In this document: positions 43,633 through 53,377 of the stretch, piece by piece
How the letters are laid out: each line of letters begins with the position of its first letter
How positions within the stretch are numbered: position 1 is the stretch's first letter
Assembly: GCF_012927045.1 (NCBI RefSeq)
Contig: NZ_JABBFW010000008.1
Span: forward strand, 243,446-307,445
Length of the DNA: 64,000 bases
Direction of reading: 5' to 3'
DNA from: Azohydromonas caseinilytica
GTDB taxonomy: Bacteria; Pseudomonadota; Gammaproteobacteria; Burkholderiales; Burkholderiaceae_C
Notes under the pieces: generated by a model
Databases searched by the model: none
The model's input: the letters and a program-made list of their open reading frames with translations, nothing else
What the model was told of the DNA's origin: nothing
Position numbers and translations under genes: made by a program

Positions 43633-43924
43633 CCCGACCGCCGGCCCGCCGGCGGTCCAGGCCGCGCTGGCGCGGCTGCGCGAGCACTTCCTGGCCGGGC
43701 TGCCCCAACGCTGGCGCGCCATCGAGGCCGCGGCCGAGCCCGCTGCCAAAGCGGCCTTGCTGCACCAGCTCGCCGGCGTGGCCGGCAGCTTTGGACTGCA
43801 CGCGCTGGGTGAGGCGGCGCGACAGGGCGAGCATGCAGCAGCGGCCGGTGATGTTCCCGCACTGGCCCAGGCGCTGGCGCGGCTGCGCAGCGGCCTGGAA
43901 AACGCGGGTGTCACATTGCGGTGA
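43607..43924 (+). CDS. Hpt-domain phosphotransfer protein
   Basis: 105 aa, nearly all helix. LLHQLAGVAGSFGLHALGEA gives the Hpt H-x-L-x-G-x-x-x-x-x-G motif with phospho-acceptor H53. The start is GTG and lies 26 bases inside the receiver gene, a sign of coupling. It likely shuttles phosphate between the receivers encoded around it. Confidence 0.85.
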   Translation: MAEPSPPADPTAGPPAVQAALARLREHFLAGLPQRWRAIEAAAEPAAKAALLHQLAGVAGSFGLHALGEAARQGEHAAAAGDVPALAQALARLRSGLENAGVTLR

Positions 43925-43993
43925 CATTTCGAAACGCTGGCTGTTGTCCAATGGCAACCGGCGCTTTTCCACGCAGCACAGCAGTCGAAACCC

Positions 43994-44332
43994 ATGGAAT
44001 TGAACGGACGAGTCGAAGGGCATGACGTGCTGGTCATCGAACTGCGCGAGGACAACCTCGACGCGAGCAACGTGCGCGAGTTCCGGGAAGCCGTGCAGTC
44101 GCTGATGCAGGACCACACCCGCGTGGTACTGGACATGGCCGGCGTCAAGTTCGTGGACAGCTCCGGCCTGGGCGCGCTCATCGCCTGCCTGCGCCAGCTC
44201 AACGCCCGCCGCGGCGACCTCCGGCTGTGCGAGATGTCGCGCACCGTGCGCGCGCTGTTCGAACTCATGCGCATGCATCGCGTCTTCAACATCCACGACA
44301 CCCGCGCCGAGGCGGTCGCCTCCTTCGGCTGA
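43994..44332 (+). CDS. STAS-domain anti-sigma factor antagonist-like protein
   Basis: 112 aa. HDVLVIELREDNLDASNVRE, RVVLDMAGVKFVDSSGLGAL and CEMSRTVRALFELMRMHRVF are SpoIIAA/RsbV hallmarks, with phosphorylatable serine S56 or S57. In partner switching it binds an RsbW-type kinase when dephosphorylated. The SpoIIE-type phosphatase with an RsbW-like domain encoded at 50040 is the natural partner in this window (inference). Confidence 0.88.
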   Translation: MELNGRVEGHDVLVIELREDNLDASNVREFREAVQSLMQDHTRVVLDMAGVKFVDSSGLGALIACLRQLNARRGDLRLCEMSRTVRALFELMRMHRVFNIHDTRAEAVASFG

Positions 44333-44448
44333 CGCGCCGGCGCCCTCGCCTTCTCTCCTCCTGCCCGTTGCGGGCACCCCGCATGCCAAGCAGTGCGGCC
44401 CTACGGGGCCCTGCGGGAGTGACTGTGCCGCGAGGCGAGGAGAAGGCC

Positions 44449-45561
44449 GTGAACGCATCGAACGGGACGAAGCTGCCGGCGAGCCTGCCGGACGTCGTGA
44501 CCCTGAGCAGCCCGGGCGGCAACGCCGCCGCGGCGCCACGCTTCACCCGGGCCGAGCTGTTGCCCGGCCGGGCCATGATGGTCTGGCAGCTGTGGGCGGA
44601 GCTGCCGGGCCTGGGCGAGGTGGCGCTGCTGCACGCGCCGCCGCTGGCCGAGGCCGGAACCGTGCTGCAAGCCGGACCGCCCGACCGGACCGGCAACAAC
44701 TCGTTCAAGGTCGGCGGCGCCTTCCTGCTGCCCTTTGCCAATCGCATCCGCGGCGCCTTCTCGGCGGCGGACCGTGCCCTGGACACCGACATCGCCGGGC
44801 GCCGCCTGCGCCTGTTCGCCAACGGCGGCGGCACGCGGCCCGGTGCGGAGCAGTACGCCATCCATGGCCTGATCCTGGACCGGGCGGTGGACAGCTGCGA
44901 GCGCCAGGCCACGCCGCGGCGCGACGGCGTGCGCGCCGTGCTCGATGCCGGCGACTTCGGCGGGCACTGGGTGTCGGGCACGCGCATCGACTTCGAGCTC
45001 GGCCTGGAGCCCGCGGCCTTCGAGCTGCGCCTGCGCGCCACCAACACCGGCAGCGAGCTGTTGCCCATGGGCATGGGCTGGCACCCGTATTTCACCCTGC
45101 CCAGCGGCGCGCGGGAGCAGGCGCGCATCCGCATTCCCGCGCGCACGCGCATGGCGGTGAACGACTACGACGAGGTGCTGCCCACGGGCGAGCTGATCGC
45201 CGTGGCGGGCACGCCCCATGACTTCTCCGGCCCGCAGGGCGGGCCGCTGGGCGGGCTGTACCTGGACGACTGCTTCGTGGACCTGGACAAGACGCCGGCG
45301 GGCGAGGCGGTGGTGGAGGTGCTGGACCCGCAGGCCGGCTACGGCCTGCGCATCGTCTCGGACTCGCCGGAGATCAGCGCCGTCCAGACCTATGCGCCGC
45401 CGGACAAGCCCTTCGTGGTGCTGGAGCCGCAGTTCAACTGGGCCGACCCCTTCGGGCCGCTGTGGCACGAGCCCCTGGGCCGGGGCATGGCCCGGCTCGC
45501 GCCGGGCGAGGCGGTGGAGTACCGGGTGCGGCTGGAGCTGTTCACGCCGGCGCGGGCCTGA
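44449..45561 (+). CDS. Aldose 1-epimerase family protein (GalM-like)
   Basis: 370 aa. GNNSFKVGGAFLLPFANRIR, EQYAIHGLILDRAVD, MGMGWHPYFTLP and VLEPQFNWADPFG place it in the galactose-mutarotase superfamily; the catalytic histidines would be those of AIHGL and GWHPYF, and a glutamate lies in the VLEPQ region. It interconverts sugar anomers. Start chosen at GTG 44449 with GAGGAGAAGG before it. It is separate from the GH2-galT-galK operon near 60 kb but would fit galactose use. Confidence 0.82.
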   Translation: MNASNGTKLPASLPDVVTLSSPGGNAAAAPRFTRAELLPGRAMMVWQLWAELPGLGEVALLHAPPLAEAGTVLQAGPPDRTGNNSFKVGGAFLLPFANRIRGAFSAADRALDTDIAGRRLRLFANGGGTRPGAEQYAIHGLILDRAVDSCERQATPRRDGVRAVLDAGDFGGHWVSGTRIDFELGLEPAAFELRLRATNTGSELLPMGMGWHPYFTLPSGAREQARIRIPARTRMAVNDYDEVLPTGELIAVAGTPHDFSGPQGGPLGGLYLDDCFVDLDKTPAGEAVVEVLDPQAGYGLRIVSDSPEISAVQTYAPPDKPFVVLEPQFNWADPFGPLWHEPLGRGMARLAPGEAVEYRVRLELFTPARA

Positions 45562-45585
45562 AGCGGCGCCGGCGTTGCGCGGCGC

Positions 45586-48500
45586 TCAGAGCAGGAAATC
45601 GCTCAGCGCCATCGTCGTACGGCCGGTAAGCACGATCTCGAACTCCGCCGCCACGTCGGCGTCGGTGCTGCCCTGCAGCACGTTGCCCACCAGGCGCAGT
45701 TGGCCGGTGGCGTTGGTCGCGAAGGCGGCGGCGCCGATGTAGCTGAAGGCCTGGTCGCCGAGCAGGGACACGTTGGCATCGACGTTGCGCAGGTCGATGC
45801 GGTCGCCGAGGGTGAAGTCGGCAATGGTGTCGCGCGTGGCCCCGGGAGCCGAGTCGGCAATGGTGTCGAAGCGGAAGACATCGGCACCCGCCCCGCCGGT
45901 GAGCAGGTCCGTGCCCAGGCCGCCGGCCAGCATGTCATTGCCCGCGCCGCCATTGAGCACGTTGTTGCCGGCGTTGCCCAGCAGCGTGTCGTTGAAGTTG
46001 GAGCCGACGAGGTTTTCGAAGCCCAGCAGCGTGTCGATGCCGGCGCCGCCGGTGGCCTGCGCGGTGGCGACATCCAGCCGCACGGTGACGGCGGCGGTAG
46101 CGGCGGCATAGGAGACGGTGTCGATGCCCGCACCGCCATTGAGCACGTTGTTGGCGGCATTGCCACCGATGACGTTGTTGAGCGCGTTGCCGGTGCCGTT
46201 GATGGCGGCCACGCCGGTGAGTTGCACGTTCTCGACATTGCCGCCGAAGTCGCCCACCCCGTCGGTGTCCGCCAGGCTGTACGAGATGGCGCTCTGCACC
46301 AGGTCAATGCCGTCGCCGGCGCGCTCGACCACCAGCTGGCTGCTGCTCGTGACGACGTAAATGTCATTGCCCATGCCATAGGCCATGGGCGTGAAGCCGC
46401 TGTCGTTGTCGACGATGGTGGCCCAGGCCGTGTCGTTGCCCAGGACGGCATTGACCGGCGAGGACAGGCGCACGAAGAAGGACTCCAGGCCCTCGGGGGC
46501 GGCGTTGTCGAGCAAGTCCACGCGCACGGTCTGGGTGGTGGTGCCGGGGGCGAAGCGCAGCATGCCGGTGACCTCGTTGAGGTCGCCGTAGCCGGCGGAG
46601 CTGCCGACGGCGCTGTACTGGAGAGTCACCTCGCCTTGGGCCGGAGCGTTGAGCTGCACGGTGAACTCGGCGTAGCCCTGGGCCTCGCTGACCACCACGT
46701 TGCCGCACGACAGCGTGGGCCGGCTCAGCGCGAGCTGGTCGCTGAGGCCGATGAGCGCGGTGCCCACGGCGTCGGCCAGCTGCACCTGGCCGGCGGCGCC
46801 GCCGGTGAGCGCGCCCAGCTGCAAGTTGAAGAACTCGTTGCCCTCGATCAGGGCGTCGTCGGCGAGGTTGACCACCACGTGCTGCACGGTCTGGCCGGCG
46901 GCAAAGCCGATGCTGCCGGCGGCGGCGCTGAAGTCGGCCCCGGCGGTGGCGCTGCCATTGGTGGTGGCGTAGGCGACGCTGAAGGCGTCGGTGGTGGCCT
47001 TGTCCAGCACGAGGTCGAAGGTGACGGTGCCGTCGCGCTCGTCCACCACCACGTCGCGCACCGAGAAGTTGGCGCGTTCGGACGGGTCGATGAGGCCGTT
47101 GCTGTTCGTGTCGCCCACGCGCGTGTCGTTGTCAACGATGGTGGCCCAGCTCACCTCGTTGCCGATGTACGCGTTGACCGGGGAGGACAGGCGCACGAAG
47201 AAGGACTCCAGGCTTTCGGCCGCGTTGCCGTCGAGCAGGGCCACGCGCACGGTCTGGGTGGTGATGCCGGGGGCGAAGCGCAGCATGCCGGTGATCTCGT
47301 TGAGATCGCCATAGCCCGCGGAGGCGCCGGCGGCGCGGTACTGGACCGTGACCTCGCCCGTGCACGGGGCGCTGAGCTGGACGGTGAACTCGGCGTAGCC
47401 GTCCGCCTCGCTGACCATGATGTCGCTGCACGACAGGGCAACCCGGCTCAGGGCGGCCTGGTCGCTGCGGCCGATGAGCGCGGTGCCCAGGGCGTCGGCC
47501 AGCTGCACTTGGCCAGCACCGCCGCCGGTGAGCGCACCCAGCTGCAGCCCGAAGAATTCGTTGTTCTCGGCCAGGGTGTCGTCGACGAGGTTGACGACCA
47601 CATGCTGCACGGTCTGGCCGGCGGCAAAGCCGATGCTGCCAGCCGCGGCGCTGAAGTCGGCCCCGGCGATGGCGCTGCCGCCGGTGGTGGCGTAGGCGAC
47701 GCTGAAGGCGTCGGTGGTGGCCTTGTCCAGCACGAGGTCGAAGCTCACGGTGCCGTCGCGCTCGTCCACCACCACGTCGCGCACCGAGAGGTTGGCGCGC
47801 TCGGACGGGTCGATGCGGCCGTTGCTGTTCGTGTCGCCCACGCGCGTGTCGTTGTCGACGATGGTGGCCCAGACCACGTCGTTGTCGACGGACGCATTGA
47901 TGGCCGAAACCAGCCGAACGTAGAAGGACTCCTGGCCTTCGGCCGTGTTGCCATCGAGCAGGTCCACGCGCACGGTCTGGGTGGTGGTGCCGGGAACGAA
48001 GCGCAGCGTGCCGGTGATCTCGCTGAGGTCGCCGTAGCCGGCGGAGCTGCCGACGGCGCTGTACTGGAGCGTGACCTCGCCCGTGCAAGGAGCGCTGAGC
48101 TGAACCGTGAATTCGGCGTAGCCCTGGTTCTCGCTGAGCACGACGTCGCTGCACGACAGCATGGGCCGGCTCAGGGCGGTCTGGTCGCTGCGGCCGATGA
48201 GCGCGGTGCCCAGGGCGTCGGCCACCTGCACCTGGCCGGCGCCGCCGCCGGTGAGCGCACCCAGCTGCAGGCCAAAGAACTCACTGTTCTCCAGCAAGGT
48301 GTCGTCGGTGAGGCTGACCACCACGTGCTGCACGGTCTGGCCGGCGGCAAAGCCGATGCTGCCGGCCGCGGCGCTGAAGTCGGCCCCGGCGATGGCGCTG
48401 CCGCCGGTGGTGGCGTAGGCGACGCTGAAGGCGTCGGTGGTGGCCTTGTCCAGCACGAGGTCGAAGGTGACGGTGCCGTCGCGCTCGTCCACCACCACGT

Positions 48501-49617
48501 CGCGCACCGAGAGGTTGGCGCGCTCGGACGGGTCGATGCGGCCGTTGCGGTTCGTGTCGCCCGCGCGCGTGTCGTTGTCGACGATGGTGGCCCAGCTCAC
48601 CTCGTTGGCGATGGAGGCGTTGAGGGACGACGACAGACGGATGGAGAAGGACTCCAGGCCTTCCGCCACGTTGTCGTCAACCAGGCCCACACGCACCGTC
48701 TGCGTGGTGACGCCGGGAGCGAAGCTCAGCGTGCCGGTGATCTCGTTGAGGTCGCCGTAGCCGGCGGAGGCGCCCGCGATGCGGTACTGGACGGAGACAT
48801 GGCCCTGCCCCGGGGCGCTGAGCTGGATGGTGAACTCGGCGTAGCCCTGGTCCTCGCTGACCACGACGTTGTTGCACAGCAAGGTGGGACGGCCCAGGGC
48901 GGATTGGTCGTTGCGGCCGATGAATGCGGTGCCCAGGCCGTCCGCCACCTGCACCTGGCCTGCGCCGGTGCCGCCGAGCGCGCCCAGCTGCAGGCCGAAG
49001 AACTCGTTGTTCTCCGCCAGGGCGTCGTCGGTGAGCCGGACCACCACATGCTGCACGGTCTGGCCGGCGGCAAAGCCGATGTTGCCGCTGAGGGCGGTGA
49101 AGTCGGCGGCGGCGGTGGCGCTGCCGTTGGTGGTGGCGTAGGCGACGCTGAAGGCGCTGGTGGTGGCCTTGTCGAGCACGAGGTCGAAGGTCACGGTGCC
49201 GTTGCGCTCGTCCACCACCACGTCGCGCACGGAGAGGTTGGCGCGCTCGGCGCTGTCGATGCCGCCATTGCCGTTGGTGTCGAGAACGCGCGTGTCGTTG
49301 TCGACAATGGTGGCCCAGGCGACCTCGTTGCCGATGTACGCATTCACCGGCGAGGACAGGCGCACGAAGAAGGACTCCATGCTTTCCGCCACGGTGCCAT
49401 CGAGCAGGCTCACGCGCACGGTCTGCGTGGTCACGCCGGGCGCGAAGCTCAACGAGCCGGTGATCTCGCTGATGTCGCCATAGCCGGCGGAGGCGCCGGC
49501 AACGCGATAGGCGACCGAAACCGCACCGACAGGTTGCCCCGTCAGCTCGACCGTGAAACTGGCGGTGCTTGAGGCCTCATCCACGATGAGGTGACGGACA
49601 CGAAGGTAGGCAGCCAA
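45586..49617 (-). CDS. Giant Calx-beta repeat protein with RTX C-terminus
   Basis: 1343 aa. About nine Calx-beta domains (FTVQLSAPCTGEVTLQYS, GDLSEITGTLRFVPGTTTQT, WATIVDND) alternate in pairs with the linker DTNSNGRIDPSERANLS, a complete 12-residue EF-hand-like calcium loop. The last 250 residues carry RTX nonapeptides (GGAGNDMLAGGLGTDLLTGG) and a secretion-type C-terminus, so type I secretion is expected; no secretion genes are nearby. It is probably a calcium-dependent surface adhesin. No ATG fits: start taken as TTG at 49617, six bases after GGGAGG. Confidence 0.85.
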   Translation of the reverse strand: MAAYLRVRHLIVDEASSTASFTVELTGQPVGAVSVAYRVAGASAGYGDISEITGSLSFAPGVTTQTVRVSLLDGTVAESMESFFVRLSSPVNAYIGNEVAWATIVDNDTRVLDTNGNGGIDSAERANLSVRDVVVDERNGTVTFDLVLDKATTSAFSVAYATTNGSATAAADFTALSGNIGFAAGQTVQHVVVRLTDDALAENNEFFGLQLGALGGTGAGQVQVADGLGTAFIGRNDQSALGRPTLLCNNVVVSEDQGYAEFTIQLSAPGQGHVSVQYRIAGASAGYGDLNEITGTLSFAPGVTTQTVRVGLVDDNVAEGLESFSIRLSSSLNASIANEVSWATIVDNDTRAGDTNRNGRIDPSERANLSVRDVVVDERDGTVTFDLVLDKATTDAFSVAYATTGGSAIAGADFSAAAGSIGFAAGQTVQHVVVSLTDDTLLENSEFFGLQLGALTGGGAGQVQVADALGTALIGRSDQTALSRPMLSCSDVVLSENQGYAEFTVQLSAPCTGEVTLQYSAVGSSAGYGDLSEITGTLRFVPGTTTQTVRVDLLDGNTAEGQESFYVRLVSAINASVDNDVVWATIVDNDTRVGDTNSNGRIDPSERANLSVRDVVVDERDGTVSFDLVLDKATTDAFSVAYATTGGSAIAGADFSAAAGSIGFAAGQTVQHVVVNLVDDTLAENNEFFGLQLGALTGGGAGQVQLADALGTALIGRSDQAALSRVALSCSDIMVSEADGYAEFTVQLSAPCTGEVTVQYRAAGASAGYGDLNEITGMLRFAPGITTQTVRVALLDGNAAESLESFFVRLSSPVNAYIGNEVSWATIVDNDTRVGDTNSNGLIDPSERANFSVRDVVVDERDGTVTFDLVLDKATTDAFSVAYATTNGSATAGADFSAAAGSIGFAAGQTVQHVVVNLADDALIEGNEFFNLQLGALTGGAAGQVQLADAVGTALIGLSDQLALSRPTLSCGNVVVSEAQGYAEFTVQLNAPAQGEVTLQYSAVGSSAGYGDLNEVTGMLRFAPGTTTQTVRVDLLDNAAPEGLESFFVRLSSPVNAVLGNDTAWATIVDNDSGFTPMAYGMGNDIYVVTSSSQLVVERAGDGIDLVQSAISYSLADTDGVGDFGGNVENVQLTGVAAINGTGNALNNVIGGNAANNVLNGGAGIDTVSYAAATAAVTVRLDVATAQATGGAGIDTLLGFENLVGSNFNDTLLGNAGNNVLNGGAGNDMLAGGLGTDLLTGGAGADVFRFDTIADSAPGATRDTIADFTLGDRIDLRNVDANVSLLGDQAFSYIGAAAFATNATGQLRLVGNVLQGSTDADVAAEFEIVLTGRTTMALSDFLL
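46690..49573 (-). repeat. Tandem 723-bp coding repeats in the Calx-beta gene
   Basis: The linker codons recur at 47101, 47824, 48547 and 49270, exactly 723 bases (241 codons) apart, and the flanking Calx-beta codons follow the same period. Sequence between copies is highly similar, which points to recent duplication or ongoing gene conversion. Confidence 0.85.
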
Positions 49618-50039
49618 GGAAAGCCTCCCGAGAGGGTTGAAGCGCAAGACGGTACGTGATCGTAACTTCTTGAAACCAAGCTTCTTCCCAGTCGGCGGGA
49701 CGCGGCGCTGCCGACGAGCCGGCGTGGCGCGTGAACTCTGCACTTCTGCGCCGTGGTGCGGCCCGCATGGCTGGCGGCCGGCAGGCTCAAGTCCGCTATG
49801 TTGCGCGGCTGCTGCCACCGTGGCCCGGCCGGCATCGCCCGGCGCGTTGCCATCGCCTTGCCCTTGGACGCAGCGATCTTGCCTGCCATGACCTTGAACC
49901 GCATTCCCGGCGCCTGCGCTGCCCGTCCGTGTCGCTCGTGCCACGCGCCGGCCGGTTGCTCGCGGTGGTGCGCCTCCACGGCCTGGACGCCGCTATGCCA
50001 GCTCGGTGAGCTTCCATGGCGCAGCTTTCGTAGGCCGTG
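49618..50039. other. Divergent spacer, Calx-beta gene / SpoIIE gene
   Basis: 422 bases without a convincing gene. It must hold both promoters; none was recognised with confidence. Confidence 0.4.
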
Positions 50040-52775
50040 ATGGTGCACGGCGGCCAAGACCTGGCGGACCAGCGGGTGGCTGACGGGCCGGGCCATGACG
50101 CGCCCGCAACGGCTGCCGTGCCGGTGGCCGCCGCGTCACCACCGGCGTCGGGCTTCTTCCCGGGGGAGCGGTCCCCGGCGCCCGCGTCCTGGGAAACATC
50201 GGCGCGCATGCTGCGCGCGCGACGGCGCCAGCTGCGCGCCGCGGTGCTGCTGTTGTGCCTGCTGGTGGTGGGGCTGGCTTGCGGCCTGATCATCCAGCAG
50301 CGCCTGGAGCTGCGGCGCGGCGCCATGGTGCGGGCCGAGCTGTATGCCCGGGTCATCGAAGGCCACGCCTCGCGCACCGTGACCAGCGCGGGCGGCACGC
50401 TCAGGGTACTGTCGGAGTCCCCCCTGCTGCTGGCCGCGGCATTGGACAGGCCTGCCTTGTCCAAGTTGCTGGCGGAACAGCTTCCGGGGCAACCGGCCCT
50501 GCGCAGCATCTCGGTAATGACGGGGGATGGCCACATCCTGGCCAGTTCCACGCCCAGCGACGTGGGCTGCCGCATCGAACCCGCACGACTGGCCCAACCC
50601 AAGGGCACTCCTGTGCGCGAATGGTTGGGCCCGCTGCTGGCGGTGCGCAGCCTGGGTGATCTGGCTGGAGCGCAGAACGGCGCCGTGGGGCTGGAAGTGC
50701 TGCCGCTGGTGCGCCGGGTCGAGCGCGAGGCGGGCGAGTTGTGGTTGGTGGCCTTGCTCAACAGCGATTACTTCGCCACGCAGCAGGAACTCGCGGTGGC
50801 CGAGACGCCGCTGCGACCGTTGATGACGGACCTGCGAGGCCATGTCCTGAGCACGGGCGACAGCGCGTTGCGTCCGGGCCAGCCCTTGGGGCGACTGCCG
50901 GTGTTCCGGCGCTGGCTGCCGGCGCGCGAGCAGGGCAGCTACATCGACATGGGCAGCGATGGCGCGCTGGCGGTGAGCGCCTTTCGCGCGTCGCGCCAGT
51001 GGCCGCTGCTGGTGCTGGTGGAGCAGCCCTACGCGCTGCTGCACCAGCAGTGGCTGGAGCAAGCCTTGTGGTTTGGTGCCGGCGCGGCGGGCATCTGCAT
51101 GCTGCTGTCGGTGCTGGGACGCGTGGCCGATCGCGGCATGCGCCGCGAGCGCGAAACCCAGAAGCAGCTGCTGGCCGCGCATGACGAGATCCAGCGCAAC
51201 CAAGAGCGCTTCAGAGCCGCTTTCGAGCAGGCGGCCGTGGGCATGCTCGAGCTCGGTCCCGACCGCCGGCTGCTGCGGGTCAATTCGGCGCTGTGCACCT
51301 TGCTGGGCCATGAGGAGGCCGAGCTGCTGGGGATGGAGTTCCAGGCGCTGCTGCATCCGGACGACGGCGTCGCGAGCCGGCACAACATCACGCTGTTGTT
51401 CAGCGGCGAGATCGGCAGCCTGACCCAGGAAGAACGCTACCGGCGCAAGGACGGGCGCTCCATCTGGGTGCGGCTCAACGCCTCGCTGGCCCGCGCGGCC
51501 GACGGCCAGCCCGCGTTCCTGCTGGGCATCGTCGAGGACGTCTCGGCGCGGCGTCACGCGCTGCGCGAGCTGGAGCGCGCACGTCAGCGCGAGCTGCGCA
51601 TCGGTGCGCGCATCCAGCAGACGCTGCTGGTGCAGCCGCCGGACCAGCGCGTGCCGGGACTGTGGCTGAGCACCTTCAACCAGGCTTCGCAGGGCATCGA
51701 CGGCGACTTCGTGGAGTTCCTGCCGCTGGGCGACCGCGGCATCGACATCGTCGTGGGCGACGTGATGGGCAAGGGCGTGAGCGCGGCGCTCATCGGCGCG
51801 GCCACCAAGATGCAGATCAGCCGCTGCATCGCCGAGCTGATGGCCAGCCCCGAACACCGCGACGAGCTGCCCTCACCGGCGCAGATCGTGGGCGCGGTGA
51901 GCCGGGCGCTCACGCCCAACCTGCAGCAGCTGGAGGCCTTTGTGACGCTGTGCCACCTGCGCATCGACAGCTGTGCCGGGACGCTGACCTGGGTCGGCTG
52001 CGGCCACGAGGAGCCCATGCTGCTGACCGCGACGGGCTCGCTCAAGCTGCTGTCCAACCAACACCCGCCGCTGGGCGTGCTCGATGAGGAAAGCTTTCGC
52101 CAGGACACCATCGACATGGCGGCCGAGGAGGCACTGTTCATGTGCTCCGACGGTGCCGTCGACGCGCTGCTTCCCGATGGCAGCCGCGTGGGGCGCGAGC
52201 AGATCACGGCGCTGGTGACGCAGTTGCTGCGTCACGTCCATACGCCCGCGGCGCTCCTGCACCTGCTGCGGCAGCGGCTGCAGGGGCGCGGCGCGGTGTT
52301 CAAGGACGACCTCACCATGGCGCTGGCCATGCGCACGCCGGGCGAGCCGCACTGCAGCCGGCGGGAGCTGCCGGCGCGGCTGGAGGCCATCCTCGACGTG
52401 CGCGGGCTGGTCGAGCACCGCGCCCGTCAGGCAGGATTGGCCGAGGAGGAAACAGCGCTGTTCGTGGTGGCCTGCGTGGAGGCCTTCACCAATATCGTGC
52501 GCCATGGCCAGGGCCGGCCGGCCGATGCGCCCGTCGAGTTGGTCGTTGCCATCGAGGATGAGGCGCTGGTGGTGGAGCTGGTGCATCTGGGCGAAGCGTT
52601 CGTTGCGCCCGAGCCCGCGCCGCCGGCGTGTTTCGAGGACTATCCTGAAGGCGGCTTCGGCATGTTCATCATGCATTCGGCCACGGACCGGGTGGAGCAC
52701 CTGCACGAGTGCGGCGTCAACACCGTGCGGTTGACGCACAAGCGCTTCCCCGCTCCTTCCGGCATTCCTGCCTGA
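50040..52775 (+). CDS. Membrane SpoIIE-type phosphatase with PAS and RsbW-like domains
   Basis: 911 aa. One membrane segment near residue 70 (AAVLLLCLLVVGLACGLII), an extracytoplasmic sensor region, a second segment near 345, a PAS domain (about 395-500), a PP2C/SpoIIE phosphatase domain (GDFVEFLPLGDRGIDIVVGD, GKGVSAALIG, MCSDGAVDALLPDG) and a C-terminal HATPase of RsbW type (CVEAFTNIVRHGQG, GGFGMFIMHS). It would dephosphorylate a STAS antagonist such as the protein at 43994 and may phosphorylate it too. The ATG at 50040 is uncertain; later starts such as 50208 are possible. Confidence 0.85.
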   Translation: MVHGGQDLADQRVADGPGHDAPATAAVPVAAASPPASGFFPGERSPAPASWETSARMLRARRRQLRAAVLLLCLLVVGLACGLIIQQRLELRRGAMVRAELYARVIEGHASRTVTSAGGTLRVLSESPLLLAAALDRPALSKLLAEQLPGQPALRSISVMTGDGHILASSTPSDVGCRIEPARLAQPKGTPVREWLGPLLAVRSLGDLAGAQNGAVGLEVLPLVRRVEREAGELWLVALLNSDYFATQQELAVAETPLRPLMTDLRGHVLSTGDSALRPGQPLGRLPVFRRWLPAREQGSYIDMGSDGALAVSAFRASRQWPLLVLVEQPYALLHQQWLEQALWFGAGAAGICMLLSVLGRVADRGMRRERETQKQLLAAHDEIQRNQERFRAAFEQAAVGMLELGPDRRLLRVNSALCTLLGHEEAELLGMEFQALLHPDDGVASRHNITLLFSGEIGSLTQEERYRRKDGRSIWVRLNASLARAADGQPAFLLGIVEDVSARRHALRELERARQRELRIGARIQQTLLVQPPDQRVPGLWLSTFNQASQGIDGDFVEFLPLGDRGIDIVVGDVMGKGVSAALIGAATKMQISRCIAELMASPEHRDELPSPAQIVGAVSRALTPNLQQLEAFVTLCHLRIDSCAGTLTWVGCGHEEPMLLTATGSLKLLSNQHPPLGVLDEESFRQDTIDMAAEEALFMCSDGAVDALLPDGSRVGREQITALVTQLLRHVHTPAALLHLLRQRLQGRGAVFKDDLTMALAMRTPGEPHCSRRELPARLEAILDVRGLVEHRARQAGLAEEETALFVVACVEAFTNIVRHGQGRPADAPVELVVAIEDEALVVELVHLGEAFVAPEPAPPACFEDYPEGGFGMFIMHSATDRVEHLHECGVNTVRLTHKRFPAPSGIPA

Positions 52776-52993
52776 ACTTGCCGCTCCAGACGCAGAGGCA
52801 CGGCGGCCGCCGGATATTCCGCCGCAGTCTCTGCGCGTTTGTTGCTACGATGACACAATCCCGCAACAAAGCATTACAGCACCTCCCTACAGTGCACGGA
52901 AATAGGGTTGGCATGTCGCTGAAGCCCTGATGCGAACGCCTGCCTGCTCACGGTTGCTGAGAGGAGGGTTCGCTCACTGACAAATACATATCC

Positions 52994-53377
52994 ATGACAG
53001 AAGCTCCCCAAGCCTTGGTAGTGGACGACAACGCACTCAATGCCCGCCTGGCAGCCACGCTGCTGGGGCGGCTGGGCTGGGAGGCCCGGATCGCGGACGA
53101 TGGCCGGCATGCGCTGGCGCTGCTGGCGCGCCAGTCCTTCGATGTCGTGCTGCTGGACCCGTGCCTGCCGTTGCTCGATGGCGAGGAACTGTGCCGGCAC
53201 ATTCGCCGCAAGCCGCAATGCGAGAGCCTGCCCGTGATCGCCTACACGGGCCATGGTCATCCGCAGGAAGCCGCGCGCCTGCTGGCGAGCGGCTTTGACC
53301 GGTTGCTCGCCAAACCCACTTCGTTCAACGACTTGCGGCTGCTGTGCCAGCAGTACGCACCCGCGATCGCAGAGTGA
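52994..53377 (+). CDS. Single-domain response regulator
   Basis: 127 aa receiver (ALVVDDNALNARLAATLLGR, D55 in VVLLDPCLPLLDG, VIAYTGHG, LLAKPTSF). No output domain. It overlaps the start of the EAL protein gene by one base (TGATG), so the two are coupled and may act together. Confidence 0.88.
   Translation: MTEAPQALVVDDNALNARLAATLLGRLGWEARIADDGRHALALLARQSFDVVLLDPCLPLLDGEELCRHIRRKPQCESLPVIAYTGHGHPQEAARLLASGFDRLLAKPTSFNDLRLLCQQYAPAIAE

Noticed and set aside
45700..49572. A 1290-codon open frame on the plus strand opposite the Calx-beta gene
   Set aside because: It is the mirror of a GC-rich repetitive gene with strong third-position bias; the translation is low-complexity (HHVAHREV, GVGDAEGVGGG) and has no domain. 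Similar long antisense frames opposite the lipoprotein (34677-37595), nifK, nifD and nifB were rejected on the same ground.
46690..49573. Regular repeats that could suggest a CRISPR or satellite array
   Set aside because: The period is 723 bases with no short repeats and unique spacers; the repeats are coding and keep frame, so they are protein-domain duplications.
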